DNA from: Oscillospiraceae bacterium
GTDB taxonomy: Bacteria; Bacillota; Clostridia; Oscillospirales; Oscillospiraceae
Assembly: GCA_017538965.1 (NCBI GenBank)
Contig: JAFYHU010000057.1
Span: 1 to 55,486 of the forward strand
Reading direction: 5' to 3'
DNA length: 55,486 nt
Numbering within the stretch: position 1 is the first letter of the stretch; each line of letters begins with the position of its first letter. The notes under the pieces were generated by a model. The model was given only the letters and a program-made list of their open reading frames with translations. It was not told the origin of the DNA and ran no database searches. Positions 29,760 to 36,798 of this stretch are shown here, piece after piece. Both the position numbers and the translations under genes were made by a program.

Positions 29760-30662
29760 TTACCTGTCGAGCCAGGCGCAGGCGGCCAGGGCGGCGACGG
29801 CGCCGTCGGCACACGCGGTGGTCACCTGACGGATTCTCTTGCTGCGGCAGTCGCCCGCCACAAAGACGCCTTCGGTTCTGGTCAGGCAGTCTTCCCCGGA
29901 AGCGGCATATCCACGGTCGTCCAGTTCCACGAGCCCGGCGAATGCGCCGATGTCCGGCTCATGGCCGATCGCGACAAACAGGCCGCTGACCGGGATTTCC
30001 CGGTTCGCGCCGTTCTGCCGGACCACGATGCCGCTCAGTTCCTCTTCGCCCTCCAGCTCCGTGATGACGGCGTTCAGAACAAACTCAACGTTTTCCTTCC
30101 CGCGCAGGGTTTCAACCAGAGCTTCTTCTCCGCGGAAGCCGTCCCGCCGGTGAATCACATAGACCCGGCTGCAGAGCTCGCTGAGAAGCACCGCATCCTG
30201 CAGCGCACTGTTTCCGCCGCCGTTCACGGCAACGGGCTGCCCCTTGAAGAAGGCTCCGTCACAGACGGCACAGTATCCGACGCCGCTTCCGACCAGATCT
30301 TCTTCCCTTTCCAGACCCAGCTTCCGCGGTCTGGCGCCGGCGGCAAGAATCACCGCGCGTCCCTCGTATTCTGCGCCGAAGCTGCCGAATACCCGTTTAT
30401 GGGACCCGCAATCCTCGATCCGGAGCGCCTCGTCGATCTCGACCTCGGCGCCCATCTCCATCGCCTGTTCGGCCATGAGGTTTCCCAGTTCCATTCCGCT
30501 GACGGAGGGAACGGCCGGATAGTTTTCCACCTTCGGCGACCAGGTGATCTGCCCGCCCAGCGCATCCTTTTCCAGAACGAGGACCGTCTTTCCCGCGCGC
30601 CGGGCGTAGACCGCCGCCGTCAGGCCGGCAGGCCCGCCGCCGATGACAATGAGATCGAACAT
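29760..30662 (-). CDS. trxB: Thioredoxin reductase-type flavoprotein
   Basis: A 300-residue FAD/NADPH oxidoreductase with the N-terminal GGGPAGLTAAVYARRAG dinucleotide fold, the redox-active CAVC pair at C131/C134, NADPH-site GGGNSALQDAVLL, and the closing GVFVAGDCR plus TTACADGAVAA motifs. It starts two bases after nrdD stops, so it is the third gene of a nrdG-nrdD-trxB operon. The obvious partner is the glutaredoxin-like tail of NrdD. Whether the donor is NADPH or ferredoxin is undetermined; the HRRDGFR segment fits NADPH. Confidence 0.95.
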   Translation of the reverse strand: MFDLIVIGGGPAGLTAAVYARRAGKTVLVLEKDALGGQITWSPKVENYPAVPSVSGMELGNLMAEQAMEMGAEVEIDEALRIEDCGSHKRVFGSFGAEYEGRAVILAAGARPRKLGLEREEDLVGSGVGYCAVCDGAFFKGQPVAVNGGGNSALQDAVLLSELCSRVYVIHRRDGFRGEEALVETLRGKENVEFVLNAVITELEGEEELSGIVVRQNGANREIPVSGLFVAIGHEPDIGAFAGLVELDDRGYAASGEDCLTRTEGVFVAGDCRSKRIRQVTTACADGAVAALAACAWLDR

Positions 30663-30664
30663 GC

Positions 30665-33040
30665 TCAGGCGATCTTGCTCACATAGGCCTTGATCGCACC
30701 GGCGCCGGCAAACTTGGTGCCGTCGGGCAGGACCAGCGTCGGAGCCTGCTTGACGCCGAAGGACTTGGCAAGCTCGGCATTCTCAGCCGCGAGCACTGCC
30801 TTGTACCGGTAGCCCATCTTGTCCATGAAGGCGCGGGCGATCTTGCAGTTCGGGCAGGTCGCCGAGACAAACAGGATCGGAGTCTCGTCGCCGGCAGCCT
30901 GCGCCGTCTGGGCAACGGCCGGCTCTTCCGGCATGATTTCCGTAACCGCGGGACCGGCATGCTTCAGGTGGGAGTGGGCAATCACGTACTCCTTACGCTC
31001 TTTGAACTCCTGCGTCTTGCCCGCATTCCAGTTCTGCACCGGGCGATAGTAACCGGTGATGCGGCTGTAGACCTCGGTCTTTTCGCCGCAGTGCGGGCAG
31101 ACAAACTGCTCGCCGGTCAGATAGCCGTGATTCTTGCAGACGGAATAGGTCGGCGAAATCGTATAGTAGGGCAGACGGTAGTTCTCGGCAATCTTCCGGA
31201 CCAGGGTTGCCGCGGCCTGCCAGTCAGGCAGCTTCTCGCCCAGGAAGGCGTGGAAGACGGTACCCGAGGTATAGCGGGTCTGCAGCTCGTCCTGCACATC
31301 CAGCGCCGCAAAGACATCCTCCGTATAGCTCACCGGCAGATGCGAGCTGTTGGTGTAATACGGGCTTCCGCCGGCCTCGGCTGCGGTGATGATGTCGGGG
31401 AAGGTCTCGACATCGTGCTTGGCAAAGCGATAGGCCGTGGACTCGGCCGGGGTGGCTTCGAGGTTGTACAGGTCACCGTACAGCTCCTGATAGTCGCTCA
31501 GACGCTCGCGCATATGGTCGAGCACCTCGCGGCTGAACTGCTGGCAGCGCGGATCGGTCATGTCGGCGCGGATCCACTTGGCATTCTTGCCGGCCTCGTT
31601 CATGCCGACCAGGCCGATGGTGGAGAAGTGATTGTTGAAGCTTCCCAGATAATGCTTGGTGTAGGGGTACAGGCCCTCTTCCAGCAGCTTGGTAATGACG
31701 TCGCGCTTGATCTTCAGCGAGCGCGCCGCGATGTCCATCAGCTTGTCGAGGCGGGTATAGAAGTCCTTCTCATCCTTTGCGAGATAGGCCAGGCGCGGCA
31801 TGTTCAGGGTCACAACGCCGATCGAGCCGGTGCTCTCGCCGGATCCGAAGTAGCCGCCGGACTTCTTGCGCAGCTCGCGCAGGTCCAGACGCAGGCGGCA
31901 GCACATCGAACGGACATCGGAGGGCTCCATATCGGAGTTGATGTAGTTCGAGAAGTAGGGCGTGCCGTACTTGGCGGTCATCTCGAAGAGCAGCTTGTTG
32001 TTCTCGGTGGGAGACCAGTCAAAGTCGCGCGTGATGGAATAGGTCGGAATCGGATACTGGAAGCCGCGGCCGTTGCGGTCTCCCTCGATCATCAGTTCGA
32101 TAAAGGCCTTGTTGACGATGTCCATCTCCAGCTTGCAGTCGCCGTAGGTGAAGTCCATCTCTTTTCCGCCGACGATGGCCGGCGAATCCTTCAGGTCGGC
32201 GGGAACGGTCCAGTCCAGCGTGATGTTGGTAAACGGCGCCTGGGAGCCCCAGCGCGACGGCGTGTTCACGCCGAAGATGAAGCTCTGGATGCACTGCTTG
32301 ACTTCTTTGTAGCTGAGATTGTCGACCTTCACGAAAGGAGCCAGATAGGTGTCAAAGGAGGAGAAGGCCTGAGCGCCCGCCCACTCGTTCTGCATGATGC
32401 CGAGGAAGTTCACCATCTGGTTGCAAAGGGTCGAGAGATGGCTGGCCGGGGCCGAATTGATCTTGCCCGGAATGCCGAGGCCTTCGGTGATCAGCTGGCG
32501 CAGACTCCAGCCCGCGCAGTAGCCGGTCAGCATGCTCAGATCGTGCAGATGCAGCTCGCAGTTGCGGTGCGCGTCGGCGATCTCCTGATCGTAGACCTCG
32601 CTCAGCCAGTAGTTGGCGGTCACGGCGCCGGAGTTGGAGAGAATCAGACCGCCGACGGAATAGGTCACGGTCGAGTTCTCCTTGACACGCCAGTCGGAAA
32701 CATCCAGATACTTGTTGACCGTCTCGCGGTAATCCAGGTAGGTGGACTTCAGGTTGCGCATTTTCTCGCGCTGCTTGCGGTACAGGATATAGGCCTTGCC
32801 GACCATCTCGTAACCGCCGCGCGCAAGCACGGTTTCCACGCTGTCCTGGATGTCTTCAACCGTCACCAGGCCGTCGTGGATTTTCGGCAGAAAGTCCGCC
32901 GTCACCTTCAGCGCCAGAAAATCAATGACGCTCTCGGTATACTCGGTGTTGGTCGCGTCAAAGGCCTTCTTGATCGCTCCGGCAATCTTGTTGATATCGA
33001 AACTGACGATCTGTCCGTCCCGCTTTACTACATTATACAT
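30665..33040 (-). CDS. nrdD: Anaerobic ribonucleoside-triphosphate reductase with C-terminal glutaredoxin-like domain
   Basis: A 791-residue class III ribonucleotide reductase. An ATP-cone allosteric domain begins YNVVKRDGQIVSFDINKI. The large barrel follows, then the zinc-type CPHC region and the glycyl-radical loop RITGYYRP (Gly663) before WNAGKTQEF. After a linker, residues about 720-791 form a glutaredoxin/thioredoxin-like domain with active site CPNC (C729/C732) and cis-proline QAPTLV. Formate-using enzymes lack this tail; thiol-using NrdD enzymes take electrons from a glutaredoxin and TrxB, both supplied here. The start at 33040 is chosen since GGGAGG lies nine bases upstream; an ATG at 33049 touches it. 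Confidence 0.97.
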   Translation of the reverse strand: MYNVVKRDGQIVSFDINKIAGAIKKAFDATNTEYTESVIDFLALKVTADFLPKIHDGLVTVEDIQDSVETVLARGGYEMVGKAYILYRKQREKMRNLKSTYLDYRETVNKYLDVSDWRVKENSTVTYSVGGLILSNSGAVTANYWLSEVYDQEIADAHRNCELHLHDLSMLTGYCAGWSLRQLITEGLGIPGKINSAPASHLSTLCNQMVNFLGIMQNEWAGAQAFSSFDTYLAPFVKVDNLSYKEVKQCIQSFIFGVNTPSRWGSQAPFTNITLDWTVPADLKDSPAIVGGKEMDFTYGDCKLEMDIVNKAFIELMIEGDRNGRGFQYPIPTYSITRDFDWSPTENNKLLFEMTAKYGTPYFSNYINSDMEPSDVRSMCCRLRLDLRELRKKSGGYFGSGESTGSIGVVTLNMPRLAYLAKDEKDFYTRLDKLMDIAARSLKIKRDVITKLLEEGLYPYTKHYLGSFNNHFSTIGLVGMNEAGKNAKWIRADMTDPRCQQFSREVLDHMRERLSDYQELYGDLYNLEATPAESTAYRFAKHDVETFPDIITAAEAGGSPYYTNSSHLPVSYTEDVFAALDVQDELQTRYTSGTVFHAFLGEKLPDWQAAATLVRKIAENYRLPYYTISPTYSVCKNHGYLTGEQFVCPHCGEKTEVYSRITGYYRPVQNWNAGKTQEFKERKEYVIAHSHLKHAGPAVTEIMPEEPAVAQTAQAAGDETPILFVSATCPNCKIARAFMDKMGYRYKAVLAAENAELAKSFGVKQAPTLVLPDGTKFAGAGAIKAYVSKIA

Positions 33041-33067
33041 TGTATCCATCCTCCCAGTTGCTGCCTT

Positions 33068-33766
33068 TCATATCCCGCGAAGCTCCGCTGCGGGGTTCTT
33101 TTTCTGAACGGTTTCGAGAAGCCTGCGCATCTCGTCTTCGGTAAAGGCCGAAAGCCCTTCGCCGTGAATCAGATTTCCGGAGTCCTTGAACTGCTGCAGA
33201 AACCACTGCTTCGCTCCCGCGATCCAGTCCGCCGCCTCGAGCAGGCTTTCTTCGGTGTGCAGCCCGCGCACGACGGTCGTCCGGAATTCGTAATCCACCG
33301 CATCGGAAAGCAGAAAGTCCTTCGACGCGGTCACGGCGCTCAAGTCCAGGTCCCGGATGCCGACGGTCCCGGCATAGCGGCTCGGCCCGTTCTTGATGTC
33401 CATCGCCACGCGGTCAACCAGCTTTTCCCGGACCAGTTCCTCCAGCCGCTTCGGAAAGCTTCCGTTGGTGTCCAGTTTCACCCGGTAACCCAGGTCTTTC
33501 ACTCTTCTCAGGAAATCCGGCAGTTCCGTCTGCAACAGCGGTTCCCCGCCGGTGACGCAGACGCCGTCCAAAACGCCCTTCCGCTTTTCCAGAAAAGAGA
33601 GCACTTCCTCGCTCTCGATCCTCTGCGCCGAAATCTCTTCCGGCAGGACCAGGCCCGCGTTATGGCACCAGGGACAGCGAAAGTTGCATCCCGCCGTAAA
33701 GAGCGTACATGCAACCACTCCCGGAAAATCGAGGAGGGTGAGCTTCTGCATTCCTGCGATGAACAT
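33068..33766 (-). CDS. nrdG: Anaerobic ribonucleotide reductase-activating radical-SAM enzyme
   Basis: A 232-residue radical-SAM activase that generates the glycyl radical on NrdD. The [4Fe-4S]-binding CxxxCxxC is CNFRCPWC near residue 27, followed by the SAM-binding TGGEPLLQ. The N-terminus FIAGMQKLTLLDFPG is typical of the branch that pairs with thiol-dependent NrdD. It is the first gene of the operon, 27 bases before nrdD, behind a strong promoter with two NrdR-like boxes. Confidence 0.95.
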   Translation of the reverse strand: MFIAGMQKLTLLDFPGVVACTLFTAGCNFRCPWCHNAGLVLPEEISAQRIESEEVLSFLEKRKGVLDGVCVTGGEPLLQTELPDFLRRVKDLGYRVKLDTNGSFPKRLEELVREKLVDRVAMDIKNGPSRYAGTVGIRDLDLSAVTASKDFLLSDAVDYEFRTTVVRGLHTEESLLEAADWIAGAKQWFLQQFKDSGNLIHGEGLSAFTEDEMRRLLETVQKKNPAAELRGI

Positions 33767-33798
33767 GCCTTCGCCTCTTTCTCCCGTTTTCCATGCAC

Positions 33799-33827
33799 AT
33801 CATAATGCGGCGTTTGCCGCTTGTCAA
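33799..33827 (-). promoter_or_regulatory. nrdGD-trxB promoter
   Basis: Minus-strand TTGACA (33822-33827), 17 bases, TATGAT (33799-33804), 33 bases before nrdG. The spacer contains the inverted repeat GCGGC-AAAC-GCCGC, a possible extra operator. Confidence 0.8.
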
Positions 33828-33835
33828 GAGAAAAA

Positions 33836-33892
33836 TCACAAGATATTGTATTTTATCCGCCTTGTAACCAATTTGACCGCAAAATATAGTGT
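33836..33892. promoter_or_regulatory. Two NrdR-like boxes
   Basis: Box A (33836-33851) is TCACAAGATATTGTAT and box B (33877-33892) is CCGCAAAATATAGTGT. By eye each matches the NrdR palindrome ACACwATATaTwGTGT at 13 of 16 positions. Their centres are 41 bases apart, close to four helical turns, as expected for cooperative NrdR binding. They lie just upstream of the nrdG -35 box. NrdR represses ribonucleotide reductase genes when ATP/dATP is high. Confidence 0.7.
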
Positions 33893-33997
33893 TTCTTTCA
33901 AATTCGTCTCAAGGTGCGATTCACGTCCTCACAAGCTCCGGATCATTCGCTTCCCTCAGGCGTGAGGAAAGCTCACTCCCTCCGCTGCTCGTCCTTT

Positions 33998-34077
33998 CCG
34001 ATGGAAACCCACTTCGCTGGGCTTTCCATCGGGGATGCGGATTGCCACAACCAGTGTTGCGACACTGGTTTCGCAAT
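33998..34077. repeat. Intergenic palindromic element
   Basis: Two hairpins stand side by side. The first pairs CCGATGGAAACCC (33998-34010) with 34019-34032. The second is AACCAGTGT-TGCG-ACACTGGTT (34049-34070) inside outer arms ATTGC...GCAAT, the layout of widespread bacterial repeats that read GATTGC...GCAATGAC around a variable stem-loop. No gene is supported in 33893-34491. Confidence 0.75.
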
Positions 34078-34089
34078 GACAGTAACAAA

Positions 34090-34216
34090 AAGCGCGGCGG
34101 AGAAACCTGAGTGCGAGGGACCGGTTTCTCTTCCGCGCAATTGCAGGAGGGCAAGAACGGGCTTTTCGCCTGCGGGCGCGAGGCTTGCGGAGCGATCTGG
34201 GGATCGCTCCCTACGG
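34090..34216. repeat. Dispersed copy of the 142-bp repeat family
   Basis: A variable hairpin bounded by CGCGG/CCGCG is followed by a module nearly identical to that at 24193-24497: TTGCAGGAGGGCAAGAACGG, then CGCC/GGCG, then the perfect GGAGCGATC-TGGG-GATCGCTCC stem and CCTACGG. The second half is strongly conserved while the first hairpin is not. Confidence 0.85.
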
Positions 34217-34359
34217 TGCATAAGTGGTTGGTATTATTCAAACCCCATGGCGTAAGCGAGGGTTTTCCGGCGCAGTGGGTTCGGGATCTGGGATCAGGTT
34301 TTGAAATCAGAACGACCACTGCAGATGAGCAGAAAGCCGTTTTCCTCGGGAAATTTGAG

Positions 34360-34388
34360 TTGAAGCGGGGCAGATGGTATGGTATAAT
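34360..34388 (+). promoter_or_regulatory. thyA-folA promoter
   Basis: TTGAAG (34360-34365), 17 bases, TATAAT (34383-34388), leaving a leader of about 95 bases before thyA. Confidence 0.75.
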
Positions 34389-34491
34389 AGTTAGAAAGTT
34401 TGTAAATCCGCTGCGGCGGGGACCTCTTCCGGCGCTACGCGCCACCTTTTTCAGAGGGAAAGGCAGGGGGGTAAAAAGAAAGGAGTTTCTT

Positions 34492-35325
34492 ATGAGCAGA
34501 GCTGACGAAATCTTCATTCAGAATTGCCGCGATATTCTCGACAACGGCATCTGGGACACCGACCGCGAAGTGCGCCCCCGTTGGGACGACGACGGTTCCC
34601 CCGCGCACACCATCAAGAAGTTCGGGATTGTCAACCGCTACGACCTGTCCAAGGAATTCCCGATTCTTACCATCCGCCGCACCTTCTGGAAGTCCGCCAT
34701 CGACGAGCTTCTCTGGATCTGGCAGGCGAAAAGCAACAATGTTCATGAGCTCCGCACACGGGTCTGGGATGCCTGGGCCGACGAAAACGGCTCGATCGGC
34801 AAGGCCTACGGCTATCAGCTGGGAGTCAAGCACCACTATCCCCAGGGCGACATGGACCAGGTGGACAAGGTCCTCTGGGATCTGAAGAACAACCCCGCCT
34901 CCCGCCGCATCATGACCAACATCTATACCTTTGCCGATCTTTCCGAGATGGCGCTCTATCCCTGCGCCTACTCGATGACCTTCAACGTCACCGGCAACCG
35001 TCTGAACGCGATTCTGAACCAGCGCTCGCAGGATATGCTGGCGGCCAACAACTGGAACGTGGTGCAGTATTCGGTGCTGACCATGATGATGGCGCAGGTC
35101 TCCGGCTTCGAACCGGGCGAGTTCGTCCACGTGATCGCCGACGCCCACATCTATGACCGTCACGTCCCCGCCGTGGAAGAGATCATTCAGAACACGCCGA
35201 AGCCCGCGCCGAAGTTCATCATCGATCCCGATGTGAAGGACTTCTACGCCTTTACCCGCGACAGCTTCCGCATGGAAGGCTACGAGTATTCCGAATTCAA
35301 CGGAAAAATCCCCGTTGCCGTATAA
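34492..35325 (+). CDS. thyA: Thymidylate synthase
   Basis: A 277-residue ThyA that methylates dUMP with methylene-tetrahydrofolate. The nucleophile Cys lies in ALYPCAYSMTF; the dUMP site follows as LNAILNQRSQDMLAANNWNV and the end motif as GEFVHVIADAHIYDRH. The catalytic motif reads PCAY rather than the more common PCH. The start at 34492 follows AAAGGAG; the frame remains open to 34111 but that stretch is repeat DNA. The DHFR gene begins one base after the stop, coupling production and recycling of folate. Confidence 0.96.
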   Translation: MSRADEIFIQNCRDILDNGIWDTDREVRPRWDDDGSPAHTIKKFGIVNRYDLSKEFPILTIRRTFWKSAIDELLWIWQAKSNNVHELRTRVWDAWADENGSIGKAYGYQLGVKHHYPQGDMDQVDKVLWDLKNNPASRRIMTNIYTFADLSEMALYPCAYSMTFNVTGNRLNAILNQRSQDMLAANNWNVVQYSVLTMMMAQVSGFEPGEFVHVIADAHIYDRHVPAVEEIIQNTPKPAPKFIIDPDVKDFYAFTRDSFRMEGYEYSEFNGKIPVAV

Positions 35326-35326
35326 A

Positions 35327-35836
35327 ATGGAAGCCATTGTTGCCGTATTTTCGGACTGGGGCATCGGCAGCGAAGGGACCCAGCAGGTGGTCCTGAAGGC
35401 GGACAGGCGGCACTTTCGCGATCTGACGGACGGTGCCGCCGTCCTCGTCGGCAGACGAACGCTGGGCGACTTTCCGGGCGGAAAGCCCCTGAAAGGACGC
35501 ACGAACCTCGTGCTCACCCGGCAGGATCTGGACATTCCCGACGCCATCGTTGTCCACAATCCCGAGGAAGCCGCCGAGGCGGCCGCCGGTCTCGGCCGCT
35601 GTCTGGTCATCGGCGGGGCCAGCGTCTACCGGCAGATGATGCCCTGGATTGACTGCGTCCATATCACCAAAATCCGTCTTGCTCCTCCTTCGGACAGTTT
35701 CTTCCCGAATCTGGACGATCTGCCCGAATGGACCTGTACGGAAGCCGGTCCCTGGCTGGAGGAAGACGGCGTACCCTATTGCTTCTGCACCTATGTCCGA
35801 AGCGGGAAAAAGGAGGAATCACCGCATGGATCCTGA
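35327..35836 (+). CDS. folA: Dihydrofolate reductase
   Basis: A 169-residue DHFR. Visible marks are the N-terminal AIVAVFSDWGIGSEG loop, ADRRHFRDLT carrying the substrate-binding acidic residue, VGRRTLGDFPGGKPLKGR as the NADPH-binding segment, and CLVIGGASVYRQMMPWID. It regenerates tetrahydrofolate from the dihydrofolate made by ThyA. ATG at 35327 is chosen over an in-frame TTG at 35315 lying inside thyA. No good ribosome site, so translation probably depends on thyA. Confidence 0.94.
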   Translation: MEAIVAVFSDWGIGSEGTQQVVLKADRRHFRDLTDGAAVLVGRRTLGDFPGGKPLKGRTNLVLTRQDLDIPDAIVVHNPEEAAEAAAGLGRCLVIGGASVYRQMMPWIDCVHITKIRLAPPSDSFFPNLDDLPEWTCTEAGPWLEEDGVPYCFCTYVRSGKKEESPHGS

Positions 35837-36677
35837 ACTTCAGGAGTTTCGCAGCGGGAAGAAATCGCTGGAACTGATCTGCTATATCGCCGGCGCCGGC
35901 GCTTTCGGCGTGTTTCTGCGCTGGATGCAGCGGCAGCTGGCTTTCAACGAGCTCGGTCTTGCGGAAAAGAGCCGTCTTCATGTGGCTCTGATCCTTTTTG
36001 TTCTCGCAGCCGCCGTTGTGTTTTACCGTTTTATCCGGAATTACGAGAAAGCCCGGATGTCTCTCCCGGATGACTTCTCTGAGGCCTTTTCCAACCCCGG
36101 CCGCTTCTACCGCATTGCCCGCATCGCCGCGGGTCTGGTGGTCTGTGCGGGCGCGATGCTGCTTTTCATGCAGACCGGAGAGGACAAGCACAGCACCGAC
36201 TACCGCATCCTTGCGCTCTGCGGTCTTCTCTCGGGCATTGCCTTTCCGTTCTGGCTGAGCCGTGCGGACCGCGAAACCGAGACGGCCCCCTGGCTTCTCT
36301 GTGCGCTGAGCTTTCTTCCGATGTTCTTTCTGGCTGCCTGGATGGTAATCTGCTATAAGCTCAACACCATCAACAGCGTTGTCTGGTCCTACGGCCCTGA
36401 ACTGTTCACCGTTGCCGTTGCCATGTTTGCCTTCTTCCGCCTCGGCGGCTGGGCTTTCGGCCGTCCGAGCTGGAAGCGCTGCCTGTTTCTCTGCATGTTC
36501 GCGGCAGCGCTCTGCATTCTGAATCTCGCGGATGAGCGCTTGCTCGGTCTGCAGGTCATCTTCCTCGGTCTTGCGGCCGAGCTCATCCTCTGCTGCTGGA
36601 TCATGGTCACGAACCTGCAGAAAGGCGAAGCGCCTCCGAAAAAGAAAAAGAACACCGGCGGTTTTGAAGAACTCTGA
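35826..36677 (+). CDS. Polytopic membrane protein of unknown function
   Basis: I do not recognise this 283-residue protein. It has about eight hydrophobic helices (for example ALILFVLAAAVVFYRF, FFLAAWMVICY, ILCCWIMVTNL), an Arg/Glu-bearing first helix region and a basic C-terminus (PPKKKKN). It overlaps folA by 11 bases and has its own AAGGAGG seven bases before the ATG, so it is the third gene of the thyA-folA unit. Nothing visible links it to folate; it may be a passenger. Confidence 0.8.
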   Translation: MDPELQEFRSGKKSLELICYIAGAGAFGVFLRWMQRQLAFNELGLAEKSRLHVALILFVLAAAVVFYRFIRNYEKARMSLPDDFSEAFSNPGRFYRIARIAAGLVVCAGAMLLFMQTGEDKHSTDYRILALCGLLSGIAFPFWLSRADRETETAPWLLCALSFLPMFFLAAWMVICYKLNTINSVVWSYGPELFTVAVAMFAFFRLGGWAFGRPSWKRCLFLCMFAAALCILNLADERLLGLQVIFLGLAAELILCCWIMVTNLQKGEAPPKKKKNTGGFEEL

Positions 36678-36687
36678 CGGATTCCTG

Positions 36688-36763
36688 TCCTCCCCCGCTG
36701 TGCGGGGGAGGATCCTTAACTCCCTCAGTCAGCTTCGCTGACAGCTCCCTCAGAGAGGGAGCC
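36688..36763. repeat. Triple-hairpin intergenic element
   Basis: Three hairpins follow each other: TCCTCCCCCGC/GCGGGGGAGGA (36688-36712), GTCAGC-TTC-GCTGAC (36728-36742) and GCTCCCTC-AGA-GAGGGAGC (36744-36762). The CTCCCTCAGTCAGCTTCGCT core resembles repeats scattered through gut Clostridia genomes. The first hairpin may double as a terminator for the preceding gene. Confidence 0.75.
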
Positions 36764-36798
36764 AAAAGCTTAAGATGTAAAAAAGGAGGCTTTGCAGC

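Noticed and set aside
27439-29814. 791-residue minus-strand frame opposite the secreted flavoprotein
   Set aside because: Shadow frame rich in Gly, Val and His; the plus strand has signal peptide, domains and promoter.
30959-33805. 948-residue plus-strand frame opposite nrdD/nrdG
   Set aside because: Shadow of nrdD and nrdG, whose motifs are unmistakable; low-complexity product.
34111-34491. In-frame extension of thyA by 127 residues
   Set aside because: The stretch is repeat DNA with hairpins, and a promoter and AAAGGAG ribosome site point to the start at 34492.
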